Assembly: GCF_000735605.1 (NCBI RefSeq)
Contig: NZ_JPKG01000006.1
Location: 248,001 to 312,000 of the forward strand
Reading direction: 5' to 3'
Origin: Allobosea sp. LC85
GTDB taxonomy: Bacteria > Pseudomonadota > Alphaproteobacteria > Rhizobiales > Beijerinckiaceae
Length of the DNA: 64,000 nt
Shown: piece by piece, positions 9,262 to 18,456 of the stretch
Layout: each line of letters opens with the position of its first letter
Numbering within the stretch: position 1 is the stretch's first letter
Position numbers and translations under genes: made by a program
Notes under the pieces: model-generated
Seen by the model: only the letters and a program-made list of their open reading frames with translations
What the model was told of the DNA's origin: nothing
Database searches by the model: none

Positions 9262-10821
9262 CTAATGTGGCAAACGCCCGTTTCCAGCCGTGATTTGTGA
9301 CAGATCCGACAATGCCGGAACGGCAGTTGCGACGCCGGTTGCGGATTTGGCCGGAGCACGCGAAGCGGCCGGTCGCTGCTTGACCCCGGCTGCCGGCTTG
9401 GCGCGAACCGCTCTCTTGGCAGCAGGGCGTGTCACGGGAAATCCGGCCTCGCCCTCGGAGAGCACAGCAAGGTAGGCTTCGGTCCACCAGCCGATATCGG
9501 TTGCAGCGATGGTGGCATAGAGCTTCTCGAAACGCCGGATTCGTTCCGGCTTCGGCATGACCAGCGCCTGCTGGATCGCCTCCGACATCTCCGAGAGATC
9601 GTAGGGATTGACGATCAACGCATCCTTCATCTGGCGCGCGGCGCCGGCAAAGCGCGAGAGAACCAGCACGCCGGGATCGGCGGGGTCCTGTGCCGCTATG
9701 TACTCCTTGGCGACCAGGTTCATGCCGTCGCGCATCGGGGTCACGAGCCCGACTTCGGCACGTCGATAGAAGCCGGCCAGGACATTGCGGGAATAGGCCT
9801 TCTTGACCACGCGGATCGGCGTCCAGTCGAATTCGCCCAGCGCTGCGTTGATGCGGCCGGCCGTCTCGTCCGACTGGCGATCGAGCTCGGCATATTCGGG
9901 AACATCGGAGCGGGAGGGTGGCGCGATCTGCAGCATGCCGACACGGCCGCGCTGCTCGGGATTTTCGAGCAGGAAGCGCTCGAAGGCCTCCAGCCGCTGG
10001 ACGATTCCCTTGGAATAGTCGAGGCGATCAACGCCGATGACCAGCTTGCGGTCGCCAAAGGCCTCTGTCGCCCGCCGGATCGACACCGAGGTCGTGCGCG
10101 CGGCGCTCGTCGCAAGCTTGCGAAAGCCCTCGACATCGATGCCGATCGGGAACGATTTGACCTGGATCGAACGCCGACCCAGGCGAACCCCATCGCCGTC
10201 GGCCCTTGCGCCGCACAGATTGACCAGACCGCTCACCACATTGCGCGCATCGATCTCGGTCTGGAGCCCAACGAGGTCATAGGCGCCGACCGTCTTCATC
10301 AGGGTGATGCTCGACGGCAGAGCGCCGAATACCTCGGAGGGCGGCCAGGGGATGTGGTGGAAATAGCCGATCCGGTTCTTCACCCCGAGCCGCCGGAGTT
10401 CCGCGGCGAAGGGGATCAGATGATAATCGTGAACCCAGATCAGGTCGTCCGGCCGCAACATCGCAGCAAGCGCCTTGGCAAACCGGCGATTGACCGCCAG
10501 ATAGCCGGCGTAATCGGCACGCGAAAACTCGGTCAGACCGAGGCGGTAATGCATGTTCGGCCAAAGGGCCCGATTCGAGAAGCCGAGATAGTAGGTCTGC
10601 CGCTCGTCCTCGCTCAGATCGGTCACCGCATAGGTAACCTTGCCACGCTGGAGCGTCCGCACCGCGCGGGTCTTCTCCTCGCTGACATGCCCGCTCCAGC
10701 CGAACCAGAGGCCGCCATGTTTTTCCAACGCCTCACGCAACGCCACTGCAAGGCCGCCGGCGGCGACCTTTTCGCTGCGATCGGGAATGGTGACGCGATT
10801 GGAAACGATGACGAGACGCAT
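9262..10821 (-). CDS. otsA: Trehalose-6-phosphate synthase
   Basis: OtsA joins UDP-glucose and glucose-6-phosphate to trehalose-6-phosphate in the cytoplasm. The GT20 fold is clear: [10 protein letters not shown] at the start, the GGLAVAL loop near residue 22, [10 protein letters not shown], and [11 protein letters not shown] in the C-terminal half. Length is 519 residues because of an Ala/Lys/Pro-rich tail of about 55 residues (from about 463) that most OtsA proteins lack. It is transcribed divergently from otsB, with about 280 bases between them holding possible general-stress promoter elements. Confidence 0.95.
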   Translation of the reverse strand: MRLVIVSNRVTIPDRSEKVAAGGLAVALREALEKHGGLWFGWSGHVSEEKTRAVRTLQRGKVTYAVTDLSEDERQTYYLGFSNRALWPNMHYRLGLTEFSRADYAGYLAVNRRFAKALAAMLRPDDLIWVHDYHLIPFAAELRRLGVKNRIGYFHHIPWPPSEVFGALPSSITLMKTVGAYDLVGLQTEIDARNVVSGLVNLCGARADGDGVRLGRRSIQVKSFPIGIDVEGFRKLATSAARTTSVSIRRATEAFGDRKLVIGVDRLDYSKGIVQRLEAFERFLLENPEQRGRVGMLQIAPPSRSDVPEYAELDRQSDETAGRINAALGEFDWTPIRVVKKAYSRNVLAGFYRRAEVGLVTPMRDGMNLVAKEYIAAQDPADPGVLVLSRFAGAARQMKDALIVNPYDLSEMSEAIQQALVMPKPERIRRFEKLYATIAATDIGWWTEAYLAVLSEGEAGFPVTRPAAKRAVRAKPAAGVKQRPAASRAPAKSATGVATAVPALSDLSQITAGNGRLPH

Positions 10822-10872
10822 GTCCGGGAATACTCCGATCAGCCGGCTGCCCGAATTTCGACACCGGAAGCG

Positions 10873-10905
10873 GGAACAGAACGCGCCGGCGCACGTAATG
10901 TTTCC
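10873..10905. promoter_or_regulatory. Possible EcfG-type (general stress) promoter elements between otsA and otsB
   Basis: On the minus strand GGAAAC (10905-10900), a 16-base spacer and CGTT (10883-10880) resemble the alphaproteobacterial EcfG consensus GGAAC-N16/17-CGTT and sit about 55 bases upstream of the otsA start. On the plus strand GGAAC (10873-10877), 16 bases and CGTA (10894-10897) form an overlapping, imperfect candidate for otsB. Each has one deviation from consensus, so this is an inference from sequence and from the known link of trehalose genes to this regulon. Confidence 0.35.
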
Positions 10906-11101
10906 GAGGGGCTTCGGATGTCAGATGGCGAAGCCGCGTCAGGCTCGCGTTGAAATCATGATGGCTGTGGCAAACTGAAAGCAGAATGTGGCAAGTTCAC
11001 TAACATCCGCCCATCGTGCGGATGATGCAAGAACCCTCGCTCAGGCTTCTGACAACTCACCTGTCCTTCTTTCGCCCGTTTCGTCACGCAAACAGAACGA
11101 G

Positions 11102-11899
11102 ATGATGGAACTGATCGACTCGGAATCTACCAACGAATCCCGCGACTTCACCAAATCGGCGAAGCAGGTCGCTCTGTTTCTCGACTTTGACGGAACGCTG
11201 GTCGAAATTGCGCCAGCGCCTGACGACGTCAAACTCGACAGGCAGGTCGCTCCGGCGCTTGAGGCCCTGCGTGCGACGCTCGGCGGCGCATTGGCGCTCG
11301 TCTCCGGACGCCCTATCCCCGATCTCGATGGGTTTCTCGCCCCCTATCATTTCGACGCTGCCGGGCTCCACGGCGCACAGATCCGCATCGACGGAGCCAT
11401 CCGCAGCCAGGCGGACGCTCCCGAGACACTTCGCGAGGCGCTTCGGGAACTCGTTCGTTTCGCCAACAGCCATGTCGGTATCCTCGTCGAGGACAAGCGA
11501 ATCTCGGCCGCCCTGCATTGGCGCATGGCGCCGCTACTCGAGGATGAGGCGCTCTCGCTGGTCCGGAGCCTCGCTGCCAGGATGGGCCCTTCCGTCCGCC
11601 TGCAGGAAGGCAAGTCGGTCGCCGAACTGGTGCCGGCCGGTGCCAGCAAGGGCAGCGCCATTTCCTGGCTGATGCGGGAAGTACCCTATAGCGGCCGGAC
11701 ACCGGTCTTCATCGGCGACGACATAACCGACGAGGCGGGCTTTGCTACGGTGAACGCGTTGGGGGGGCTGTCGATCCGCATCGGTGCGGGCGAGACCTGT
11801 GCCGGCCGGCGCCTTGCCTCCCCGACAGCACTCCGCACCATCCTGCTCGCCGCCGCGGAAAGCGGCAGCCTGACGACTGACGCTTTCTGCCAAGGTTGA
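11102..11899 (+). CDS. otsB: Trehalose-6-phosphate phosphatase
   Basis: OtsB removes phosphate from trehalose-6-phosphate. It is a HAD-superfamily enzyme: motif I LFLDFDGTLVEI (nucleophile Asp 28, acid Asp 30 from this start), motif II Ser in LVSGR, a lysine in the KGSAISWLM segment and FIGDDITDE near the C-terminus. From the ATG at 11102 it is 265 residues, the usual size. The frame is open to 10988, but the extra 38 residues look unlike the family. It overlaps the region of the next start, so otsB and the GH15 gene form one operon. Confidence 0.93.
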   Translation: MMELIDSESTNESRDFTKSAKQVALFLDFDGTLVEIAPAPDDVKLDRQVAPALEALRATLGGALALVSGRPIPDLDGFLAPYHFDAAGLHGAQIRIDGAIRSQADAPETLREALRELVRFANSHVGILVEDKRISAALHWRMAPLLEDEALSLVRSLAARMGPSVRLQEGKSVAELVPAGASKGSAISWLMREVPYSGRTPVFIGDDITDEAGFATVNALGGLSIRIGAGETCAGRRLASPTALRTILLAAAESGSLTTDAFCQG

Positions 11900-11901
11900 T
11901 C

Positions 11902-13743
11902 ATGACAGTAGAAACCACCACCACGGCGCGGCATTCCGCCTCGCTTGATCTCGGCGTGATCGGCAACTGCTCGATCGCCGCACTCATCGACCGGCGTGCC
12001 CATATCGTCTGGGGCTGCTTTCCCCGCTTCGACCGCGACCCGGTTTTCTGTTCGCTGATCGACAACAAGCCCGATGACGGCGGGACCATGCCCGAGAAGG
12101 GTGTTTTCGCGATCGAGCTCGTCGGCATGACCCGGTGCGAGCAGAGCTATCTCGACAACACCGCGATCCTCTCCTCGGTGCTCTCCGACGACCAGGGCAA
12201 CGCCATCGAGATTCTCGATTTCGCGCCTCGTTTCGTGCGCTACGAGCGCTCCTTCCGGCCGCCACTGCTGGTGCGACGCGTGCGCCGACTTTCAGGCCGG
12301 CCGCGCATCCGGGTCGTGCTGAAGCCATGTCTCGGGCTCGGCGAGCTGCCGGACGAGATCACGCGCGGCTCCAACCATGTCCGCTATGTCGGCGCCGACC
12401 AGACGATCCGCCTGACGACGGATGCGCCGATCTCCTATGTGATGGACAGCGTCCCTTTCGCGGTCGACCGGACCTTCTCCTTCTTCATCGGCTCGGACGA
12501 GGCGCTACGCGCCGAGATCGAGACGACCGCGCGCGAGTTCCTGGACAAGACGACGGATTACTGGCGCGACTGGGTGCGCTCGCTCTCGATCCCCTTCGAG
12601 TGGCAGCAGGAGGTCATTCGCGCGTCGATCACGCTGAAGCTCTGCAGTTTCGAGGAGAGCGGCGCCATCGTCGCCGCGCTGACCACCTCGATTCCGGAAG
12701 CACCCGGCACCCAGCGCAACTGGGACTACCGCTTTTGCTGGCTGCGCGACGCCTATTTCGTCGTGCATGCGCTCAATCGGCTGGGCACGACGCGGACGAT
12801 GGAGGATTATCTCGGCTTCATCACCAATATCGTCGACACCTTCTCGGAAAGCGGTGCGGAGCACCTGCCGCCGCTCTACCCGATCACGCGCGGTGGCGTG
12901 CTGACCGAATTCGAGGTGCCAAACCTGTCAGGCTATCGCGGCCACCAGCCGATCCGCGTCGGCAATGGCGCAGCGAGCCAAATCCAGAATGACGGCTACG
13001 GCGCCGTGGTGCTCGCGGCGACACATTCCTTCTTCGACCGCCGCCTGATCCAGCCCGGCAAGGACGCACTCTTCGGGCAGCTCGAACGCATGGGCGAGCT
13101 TGCCATCGCGGTCTTCGACAAGCCCGATGCCGGGCCGTGGGAGCTGCGCGAGAAGCAGGTGGTGCATTCCTTCTCAAGCGTGATGTGCTGGGCTGCCTGC
13201 GACCGGCTCGCCCGTATCGCCGGCACGCTCGGCCGGGCGGACCGCAAGGACTATTGGCGCGGCGAGGCCAAGCGCCTCAAGGGCGTCATCACGGACAAGA
13301 TCTGGAACCAGGAGAAGGGCACATTCGTCTCGACCTTTGGCGGCAGCGAACTCGATGCGACGCTGCTGCTGATCGCGGAGCTCGGCTTCGTCAAGGCGGA
13401 GGATCCGCGCTACATCGCAACCGTCGAGGCCATCGGCCGCGAACTCGGCCGCGGAGACCTCCTGCTGCGTTACGGCACGGAGGACGATTTCGGCTTCATG
13501 CATACCGGGTTCCTGATTTGCGCCTTCTGGTATGTCGACGCGCTGCATGCGATCGGCCGGCGCGACGAAGCCAAGGACCTGTTCTGCCGCATCCTGAAAC
13601 GGCGCAACAGTTTTGGCCTGCTCTCTGAGGATGCTGACTTCGAAACCGGCGAGCTCTGGGGCAATTTTCCGCAGACCTATTCCATGGTCGGACTCATCAA
13701 CTCGGCAATGCGGCTCAGCCGGAATTGGGAAGAAGCGTTCTGA
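11902..13743 (+). CDS. Glycoside hydrolase family 15 protein (glucoamylase- or trehalase-like)
   Basis: This 613-residue cytoplasmic protein (no signal peptide) starts with the DLGVIGNCSIAALIDRRAHIVWGCFPRFD region typical of bacterial GH15 proteins and has the (alpha/alpha)6-barrel landmarks NWDYRFCWLRDA near residue 274 and GSELDATLLLI near 480. GH15 covers glucoamylases, glucodextranases and the actinobacterial trehalases. Its position directly after otsB makes trehalose, or another alpha-glucoside linked to it, the likely substrate, but the sequence alone does not decide. AAGG 6 bases upstream supports the ATG at 11902 over the TTG at 11896, which would overlap otsB by 4 bases. Confidence 0.88.
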   Translation: MTVETTTTARHSASLDLGVIGNCSIAALIDRRAHIVWGCFPRFDRDPVFCSLIDNKPDDGGTMPEKGVFAIELVGMTRCEQSYLDNTAILSSVLSDDQGNAIEILDFAPRFVRYERSFRPPLLVRRVRRLSGRPRIRVVLKPCLGLGELPDEITRGSNHVRYVGADQTIRLTTDAPISYVMDSVPFAVDRTFSFFIGSDEALRAEIETTAREFLDKTTDYWRDWVRSLSIPFEWQQEVIRASITLKLCSFEESGAIVAALTTSIPEAPGTQRNWDYRFCWLRDAYFVVHALNRLGTTRTMEDYLGFITNIVDTFSESGAEHLPPLYPITRGGVLTEFEVPNLSGYRGHQPIRVGNGAASQIQNDGYGAVVLAATHSFFDRRLIQPGKDALFGQLERMGELAIAVFDKPDAGPWELREKQVVHSFSSVMCWAACDRLARIAGTLGRADRKDYWRGEAKRLKGVITDKIWNQEKGTFVSTFGGSELDATLLLIAELGFVKAEDPRYIATVEAIGRELGRGDLLLRYGTEDDFGFMHTGFLICAFWYVDALHAIGRRDEAKDLFCRILKRRNSFGLLSEDADFETGELWGNFPQTYSMVGLINSAMRLSRNWEEAF

Positions 13744-13774
13744 AGGCGCGCTGAAACCGCGGCCCATACCCGGC

Positions 13775-13805
13775 ATCGATGCTCGCCCCAGGAGCGAGCA
13801 TCGAT
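13775..13805. terminator. Hairpin between convergent GH15 and M20 genes
   Basis: ATCGATGCTCGC and its complement GCGAGCATCGAT form a 12-bp perfect stem with a 7-base loop, 32 bases after the GH15 stop. There is no T run on either side, so it may be a weak bidirectional terminator, an mRNA 3' end stabiliser, or a repeat. Confidence 0.4.
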
Positions 13806-13895
13806 CGCGTTATGTGCTCGCCCCGTCAGCGGCGGTGCCATACGTGGATAGTCGGCCCGCGGCCGAGCATCCGCGTTGGGCAATGCGCGCAAACG

Positions 13896-15104
13896 TCATT
13901 CCATGCGGGCGGCTGTGCGCATCACGGCAAGCGCCAGCACCTGTGCAGCCGGCACGATGCTCTCGACTTCGAGGAATTCGTCGGGAGTATGCGCCATTCC
14001 GCCGATCGGGCCGACGGAGCACAGCGTCGGGCACCCCTGTGCCGCAGTGAACCCGGAATCCGCACAACCGCCGGTGAACTCGGCGCTGACGCTGATCCCG
14101 AAACTCGCGGCCGCGTCACGATAGGTATGGTAGAGTGCAGCGGCTTCGGGGGTTTGCTCCAGCGGCACGAACTCGCCCTTGATGGTCAGTTTGGCACTCG
14201 AGCCTTCGACGATGGGCGTCTCGATGATGCCGCGGATCGCGCCGACCAGTTCATCGCGTTGCGCAGTGGTGACATAGCGCAGGTCGATTTCGCACCAGGC
14301 ATGGGGCGCAACGGTATTGACGGTCTGGCCGCCGCCGATCAGCCCGACATTGACGGTGACGCCGCGCTCGAGATCGGTCAGCCCCTGCAGCTTCGGGATC
14401 TTGTGGCCGAGGTCGACAATGGCTGAGACGCCCTTCTCGTAATTCGCACCGGAATGCGCGGCCTTGCCGACGAATTCGGCGCGCATGAAGACGCCGCCCT
14501 TGCGACCGCTGGTGATCGACTGCTTGTGATCGCGCAGGAATTCGGTGCCGGGCGGCAGCCGGCTCGGCTCGGCATTGAAGACACAACGTGATTCACGCGC
14601 CGCCGCCTCGATGATCGGGCGTGAAGAGGGCGAAGCGATTTCCTCGTCGCTCGTCGTCAGCATGGTGAGCGGGGCGGAAAGGCCACCGCATTCGGCAAAG
14701 GCGGCGGCGACGAAGGCCTCGATGACGAGACCTGCCTTCATGTCCGCGACACCCGGACCATAGGCTCGGCCCGCCTTGATGGTGAAGGGTCGGCGCGTCG
14801 GCTCGCCCTCCGGGAAGACGGTGTCGCGATGTCCCAGCAACAGCACCGGGCGCTGGTCGTTGGCGGCCGGGTTCGGCAGCCGCGCCTTGACGGCATCGCC
14901 ATAGCGGGCATCCGGGATGATCTCGACGTTGAGCCCGTTCGCTTGGTGGAACCGGGCGAGCACCTGGCCCGCCCTGTCGACGCCCGCCTTGTCATAGGAG
15001 CCGGAGTCGGTGTCGACCATCTCGCGCAGGAGCGCGACCATGGCGTCCTTGCGGCTGGCAAGCCACGCCGTCACCTTGGTTTCGTCCGGGGTCAACTCAC
15101 TCAT
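13896..15104 (-). CDS. M20 family metallopeptidase (carboxypeptidase G2 / ArgE-DapE type)
   Basis: A 402-residue zinc hydrolase. Metal ligands are visible in order: His and Asp in LLLGHRDTVFP, the bridging Asp in GVADMKAG, the catalytic pair in TSDEEIAS, an acidic residue in FNAEPSR and the C-terminal His in GGMAHTPDEF. A dimerisation domain (about 180-290) interrupts the catalytic domain as usual. The closest described group is glutamate carboxypeptidase (CPG2-like), which removes C-terminal Glu from folate or acyl-amino acids. No signal peptide is seen, so it is probably cytoplasmic. The true substrate cannot be read from the sequence. Confidence 0.88.
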   Translation of the reverse strand: MSELTPDETKVTAWLASRKDAMVALLREMVDTDSGSYDKAGVDRAGQVLARFHQANGLNVEIIPDARYGDAVKARLPNPAANDQRPVLLLGHRDTVFPEGEPTRRPFTIKAGRAYGPGVADMKAGLVIEAFVAAAFAECGGLSAPLTMLTTSDEEIASPSSRPIIEAAARESRCVFNAEPSRLPPGTEFLRDHKQSITSGRKGGVFMRAEFVGKAAHSGANYEKGVSAIVDLGHKIPKLQGLTDLERGVTVNVGLIGGGQTVNTVAPHAWCEIDLRYVTTAQRDELVGAIRGIIETPIVEGSSAKLTIKGEFVPLEQTPEAAALYHTYRDAAASFGISVSAEFTGGCADSGFTAAQGCPTLCSVGPIGGMAHTPDEFLEVESIVPAAQVLALAVMRTAARME

Positions 15105-15252
15105 GGCCTGCGCTCGCTTGGTTCCGAATGGGACCGTGAAGCTAGATCAGGACGGCAAAGCCTGGGAACGGGCATTTGCGCCGGACTGCCCTGCTTTTGC
15201 CGAGCAGACCTCTCCACGGAAAAGGTCCGCCGCAGAGCGGCAAGCCTCAGCC

Positions 15253-15295
15253 GCCAGATCATCTGACCGGATAATCTCCGGTCAGATGATCTGGC
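15253..15295. repeat. Perfect 19-bp inverted repeat
   Basis: GCCAGATCATCTGACCGGA (15253-15271) is followed by a 5-base loop and its exact reverse complement (15277-15295). It lies between the start of the M20 gene and the end of the aminotransferase gene, 11 bases from another palindromic element. There is no T run, so it is not a standard terminator. It could be a protein-binding palindrome, an mRNA-stabilising stem or part of a dispersed repeat. Confidence 0.85.
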
Positions 15296-15306
15296 CTTCT
15301 GTGTTT

Positions 15307-15351
15307 GCATCGGCTTTCCCGAAAACCGCAATCCACTTTTCGGGCCGATGC
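15307..15351. repeat. Dispersed palindromic element, copy 1
   Basis: A 45-base segment begins GCATCGGC and ends GCCGATGC, with inner arms CCCGAAAA and TTTTCGGG, so it folds into an interrupted hairpin. A copy with one difference is at 41817-41861. Both lie within 15 bases of a stop codon. This looks like a REP-type intergenic repeat. Confidence 0.85.
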
Positions 15352-15364
15352 CCAAACTGCCCGC

Positions 15365-16540
15365 TTACGCGCCCTGGGCGAGATGCGTGATGGCTGCGGC
15401 AACGCCGCCGGCTCCATGCGGTATATTCTGCGCCTGCAAGGCCATTTCGACGGCGCTCAGGCTGCCAAGCACCATCGGCGCATTGACATGGCCCATATGG
15501 GCAATGCGAAAGGCCTTGCCGGCGAGATCCCCGATAGCGAGCCCGAGCGTTACGCCACAGACCGATCGCGCATAGTCGGTGATCGAACTCGAATCGCCCT
15601 GAACCAGGATGGTCGTGACCGAGGCCGCCCGCTGCGATGGTTCCTCGACATTGCAGGTCAAGACCTGGCCTTCGGCCCATCTGGACATCGCGGCGTGAGT
15701 TGCCCCGGCAAGCAGGGCATGGCGGCGCCAGACAGCCTCCAGCCCCTCCTCGAGGATCATGTCGACGGCGGCGCGCAGGCCGAACATCAGGTGCTCGGGC
15801 GGAGTGCCGAAATGCTTCATGTAGAGGAGCGGGCTCAGCCTGGAGGTCCAGTCCCAATAGGGCGTCCGCATCATCGCCTGCGGGTGCGCATGCAGCGCCT
15901 TCCCGTTCGCCGCGACGAAGGCCAGCCCGGGCGGCGTCATCAGCCCCTTCTGCGAGGCCGACATGGCGATGTCGACCCCCCATTCGTCCATCTCGAACCG
16001 CATACAGCCGAGCGAGGCGACGCCATCGATCATGTACAAGGCCGGATGGCCCGCGGCATCGATTGCCTTGCGCACGGCCTGCACATCGTTGACGACGCCG
16101 GATGCCGTATCGATCTGCACCATGAGAACGGCCTTGATCTCATGGCTCGTATCGCGCCGCAGACGCTCCTCGACGGCCACCGGATCGACCGCCGCGCGCC
16201 ATGACCCGGCCAGGATCTCGACATCTGCTCCCAGGAAACGGGCCATCTCGCCCCAGCCGATGGCGAAGCGCCCGCTCGCGAGCACGAGAATCTTGTCGCC
16301 GCGGGAGAGCACATTGGTCAGCGCCGCCTCCCAGCCTCCATGCCCGTTGGCGGCATAGATGAAGGTCTCGCCCTTGGTGCGGAAGACCTTCCGCAGATCG
16401 CTCAGCAGCGTCTCGGTCAGATCGAGGATCGGCTTGGAGCTGAGTTCCTCGGCAGGCCGCATCATCGCCTGCAACACGCGATCGGGAATATTGGTCGGGC
16501 CGGGGATTGCGAGCAAAGCCCGGCCGTTGGCGACACTCAT
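15365..16540 (-). CDS. Serine-glyoxylate / alanine-glyoxylate type aminotransferase
   Basis: A 391-residue fold-type I PLP enzyme of class V. It starts MSVANGRALLAIPGPTNIP, and the Schiff-base lysine is expected at Lys 198 in SASQKGLMTPP. The family transfers amino groups from serine or alanine to glyoxylate (SgaA in the serine cycle or photorespiration) and also includes other small-substrate transaminases. No serine-cycle genes are adjacent, so the substrate is open. AGGAG about 7 bases upstream fixes the ATG at 16540, although the frame is open to 16603. It is on the same strand as the LysE exporter, 102 bases downstream of it. Confidence 0.88.
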   Translation of the reverse strand: MSVANGRALLAIPGPTNIPDRVLQAMMRPAEELSSKPILDLTETLLSDLRKVFRTKGETFIYAANGHGGWEAALTNVLSRGDKILVLASGRFAIGWGEMARFLGADVEILAGSWRAAVDPVAVEERLRRDTSHEIKAVLMVQIDTASGVVNDVQAVRKAIDAAGHPALYMIDGVASLGCMRFEMDEWGVDIAMSASQKGLMTPPGLAFVAANGKALHAHPQAMMRTPYWDWTSRLSPLLYMKHFGTPPEHLMFGLRAAVDMILEEGLEAVWRRHALLAGATHAAMSRWAEGQVLTCNVEEPSQRAASVTTILVQGDSSSITDYARSVCGVTLGLAIGDLAGKAFRIAHMGHVNAPMVLGSLSAVEMALQAQNIPHGAGGVAAAITHLAQGA

Positions 16541-16642
16541 GAAAAACTCCTGCTGGCCTTGCTGCGCTGCATCTCCACGCCCGGCTGGCGGCCCGGAGTG
16601 CAAGGCGTGATCTCTGGCACGATGTGCGGGATGGGATGCGCG

Positions 16643-17275
16643 CTAGCGCTGCGCTTCCGTCGCCATTTTGACCGCAAGGCCGGCGAGCATGGTGCCCATC
16701 AGCCAGCGCTGTACCACCGACCAGAACGGCCGCGTGCGAAGGAAGAGCGCAATGCTGCCGGCGGTGAAGATGATCAGCGCATTGACGCTGCCACTGATCA
16801 CGATCTGGATCGCGCCGAGCACCAGCGACTGCGTCAGGACATTCCCCGCCGCGGGATCGATGAATTGCGGCAGCAGCGCGAGATAGAACATCGCGATTTT
16901 GGGATTGAGCAAGCTGGTCAGGAAGCCCATGGCGAAGAGCTTGCGCGGCCCGTCGGGCACCAGTTCACGAACCTGGAACGGCGAGCGCCCGCCCGGCCTC
17001 AGCGCCTGCCAAGCGAGATACAGAAGATAGGCCGCGCCGCCGAAGCGCAGCGCATCATAGGCATAGGGCACGGCGAAGAGCAGCGCCGTGATGCCGAAGG
17101 TGGCGCAGAGCATGTAGATGACGAAACCGAGCACGACGCCGATGAGCGAGATCAGCCCGGCAGCGTGTCCCTGCGAGATCGAGCGCGAAATCAAATAGAC
17201 CATGTTCGGTCCGGGCGTCAGCACCATGCCGAACGCGATCAAGGCGAAGGCAAGCAGGCTCGAGAGCTCAGGCAT
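16643..17275 (-). CDS. LysE/RhtB family amino acid exporter
   Basis: A 210-residue inner-membrane protein with about six hydrophobic segments and the family signature near the N-terminus (LIAFGMVLTPGPNMVYLISRS, where PGPN is characteristic) plus GFLTSLLNPK. Members export lysine, arginine, homoserine, threonine or their analogues. The ATG at 17275, preceded by GGAGA, gives the normal family length; the open frame begins at 17329. It lies among amino-acid genes, but I cannot tell its substrate. Confidence 0.9.
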   Translation of the reverse strand: MPELSSLLAFALIAFGMVLTPGPNMVYLISRSISQGHAAGLISLIGVVLGFVIYMLCATFGITALLFAVPYAYDALRFGGAAYLLYLAWQALRPGGRSPFQVRELVPDGPRKLFAMGFLTSLLNPKIAMFYLALLPQFIDPAAGNVLTQSLVLGAIQIVISGSVNALIIFTAGSIALFLRTRPFWSVVQRWLMGTMLAGLAVKMATEAQR

Positions 17276-17407
17276 GGCGGGTCTCCGAAACGGCGCCGGC
17301 AACCTGCATCGAACCGGGACAATCGACAAGCCGCGTGGAACAGCGGGCCGCCATGCCCGTTTCTCACGCCAACCGCCCGAATTTCTTCGGACAGACAGCG
17401 CCGCCCC

Positions 17408-17926
17408 ATGTTGCTCTTCAGCCGCATCCTCTACAGCGCCATTGCAGGCTCCCTGCTCGCCGCCTCGGTGGTGCTGATGGTGGTTGCGGTGTGGCGCACC
17501 TTCACCGGCTTCCGGACCGGCGACGGCGCACTTGAGACCATGCTCGACGGGATCGGCCTCGTGATCATTGCGGTCGCGGTCGCGGATGTCGGCAAATTCC
17601 TGTTCGAGGAAGAGGTGGTCAGCGATCGCGAATTGCGGCGCCCGGCCGAGGCGCGCGGTTCGCTGACCAAGTTCATGACGATCATCATCATTGCGCTCAG
17701 CCTGGAATCGCTGGTGCTGATCACCAAGGCGTCGCGGACCACGATGAGCGATGTGGTCTATCCCGGCTTGCTGGTCCTGCTCGCAGTGCTGGCGATGGTC
17801 GGACTCGGACTGTTCCAGAAGCTGAGCCAGAACACGACGGTTACCATCCCGGAAACCAGGGAGGACGGCGACAAGCCTGACCCGACGAAGACGCCGCCTC
17901 GAACGAAGCGGACCGAGCAGGCCTGA
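17408..17926 (+). CDS. Predicted integral membrane protein, unknown function
   Basis: From the ATG at 17408 this is a 172-residue protein with three or four membrane segments (about 8-28, 45-65, 89-107, 119-137) and a hydrophilic, Lys/Thr/Pro-rich C-terminal tail (about 142-172). Between segments 2 and 3 is an acidic/basic cytoplasmic loop (FEEEVVSDRELRRPAEARG). No catalytic motif is visible and I do not recognise a named family. The frame runs much further upstream (to 16340) antisense to lysE, but that part is not protein-like. It converges on the DinB gene 13 bases away. Confidence 0.7.
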   Translation: MLLFSRILYSAIAGSLLAASVVLMVVAVWRTFTGFRTGDGALETMLDGIGLVIIAVAVADVGKFLFEEEVVSDRELRRPAEARGSLTKFMTIIIIALSLESLVLITKASRTTMSDVVYPGLLVLLAVLAMVGLGLFQKLSQNTTVTIPETREDGDKPDPTKTPPRTKRTEQA

Positions 17927-17939
17927 ACTGGGGGGCCGT

Positions 17940-18446
17940 TCAGCGTGGCTCGTCGACGAGAAGAAGGTCGGTATCTTCCGGCCTGGCTCCGGCCGCCGTC
18001 AGCATGGCGTGGAGCTGCCCGCGATGATGCGTCTGGTGGTTGAACATGTGCATGACCGCAAAAGCGCGCGGCTTGCCGAGTTCGCGGCCCGCCGCCCCCG
18101 AATACCAGATCAGCGTCCCGCGCAGCCAGTTGGCATCGACCGTGGCGGCCCAGGCCAGGATCGCCTCGTCGCGCTCGGCGCGCCGGCGGCGAAATTCGGC
18201 CCAGTCTTCGACATAGGTCGGCGCATCGCGGCCGCTGATCGGCGGTTTTGGTGTTCCGATCAGCCGGTGCAGCCAGGTTTCATCAGCCCAGAGGACATGG
18301 TTCAGCGTGCCATGGATCGACCGGAAGAAGGCGCCGCGATCCCGACGGCGACCTTCCTCGTCAAGCGTATCGGCTGCATCGCACAGGCTCCGGTTTTGCC
18401 AGGCGTTGTAGCGCGCCATGGTCTGAACATAAGCCGGATCGACCAT
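17940..18446 (-). CDS. DinB family metal-dependent protein
   Basis: A 168-residue four-helix-bundle protein of the DinB/YfiT type. The usual metal-binding histidines are visible: one in the first half (HGTLNHVLWAD) and two in HMFNHQTHHRGQ. Characterised relatives include mycothiol- and bacillithiol-dependent transferases, but most, including this one, have no assigned reaction. It is not the DinB DNA polymerase IV. It follows the FAD oxidoreductase by 10 bases and is probably cotranscribed. Confidence 0.88.
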   Translation of the reverse strand: MVDPAYVQTMARYNAWQNRSLCDAADTLDEEGRRRDRGAFFRSIHGTLNHVLWADETWLHRLIGTPKPPISGRDAPTYVEDWAEFRRRRAERDEAILAWAATVDANWLRGTLIWYSGAAGRELGKPRAFAVMHMFNHQTHHRGQLHAMLTAAGARPEDTDLLLVDEPR

Positions 18447-18456
18447 GCGGGCCTCC

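Noticed and set aside
10967-10993. Repeated TGTGGCAA motif (10967, 10986) as an operator for otsB
   Set aside because: The motif is short, also occurs near 9265, and the copies are not arranged in a clear symmetry; chance is likely.
16340-17407. Upstream extension of the membrane protein gene that starts at 17408
   Set aside because: The extension runs antisense to the LysE gene and is not protein-like; the ATG at 17408 begins a natural membrane segment.
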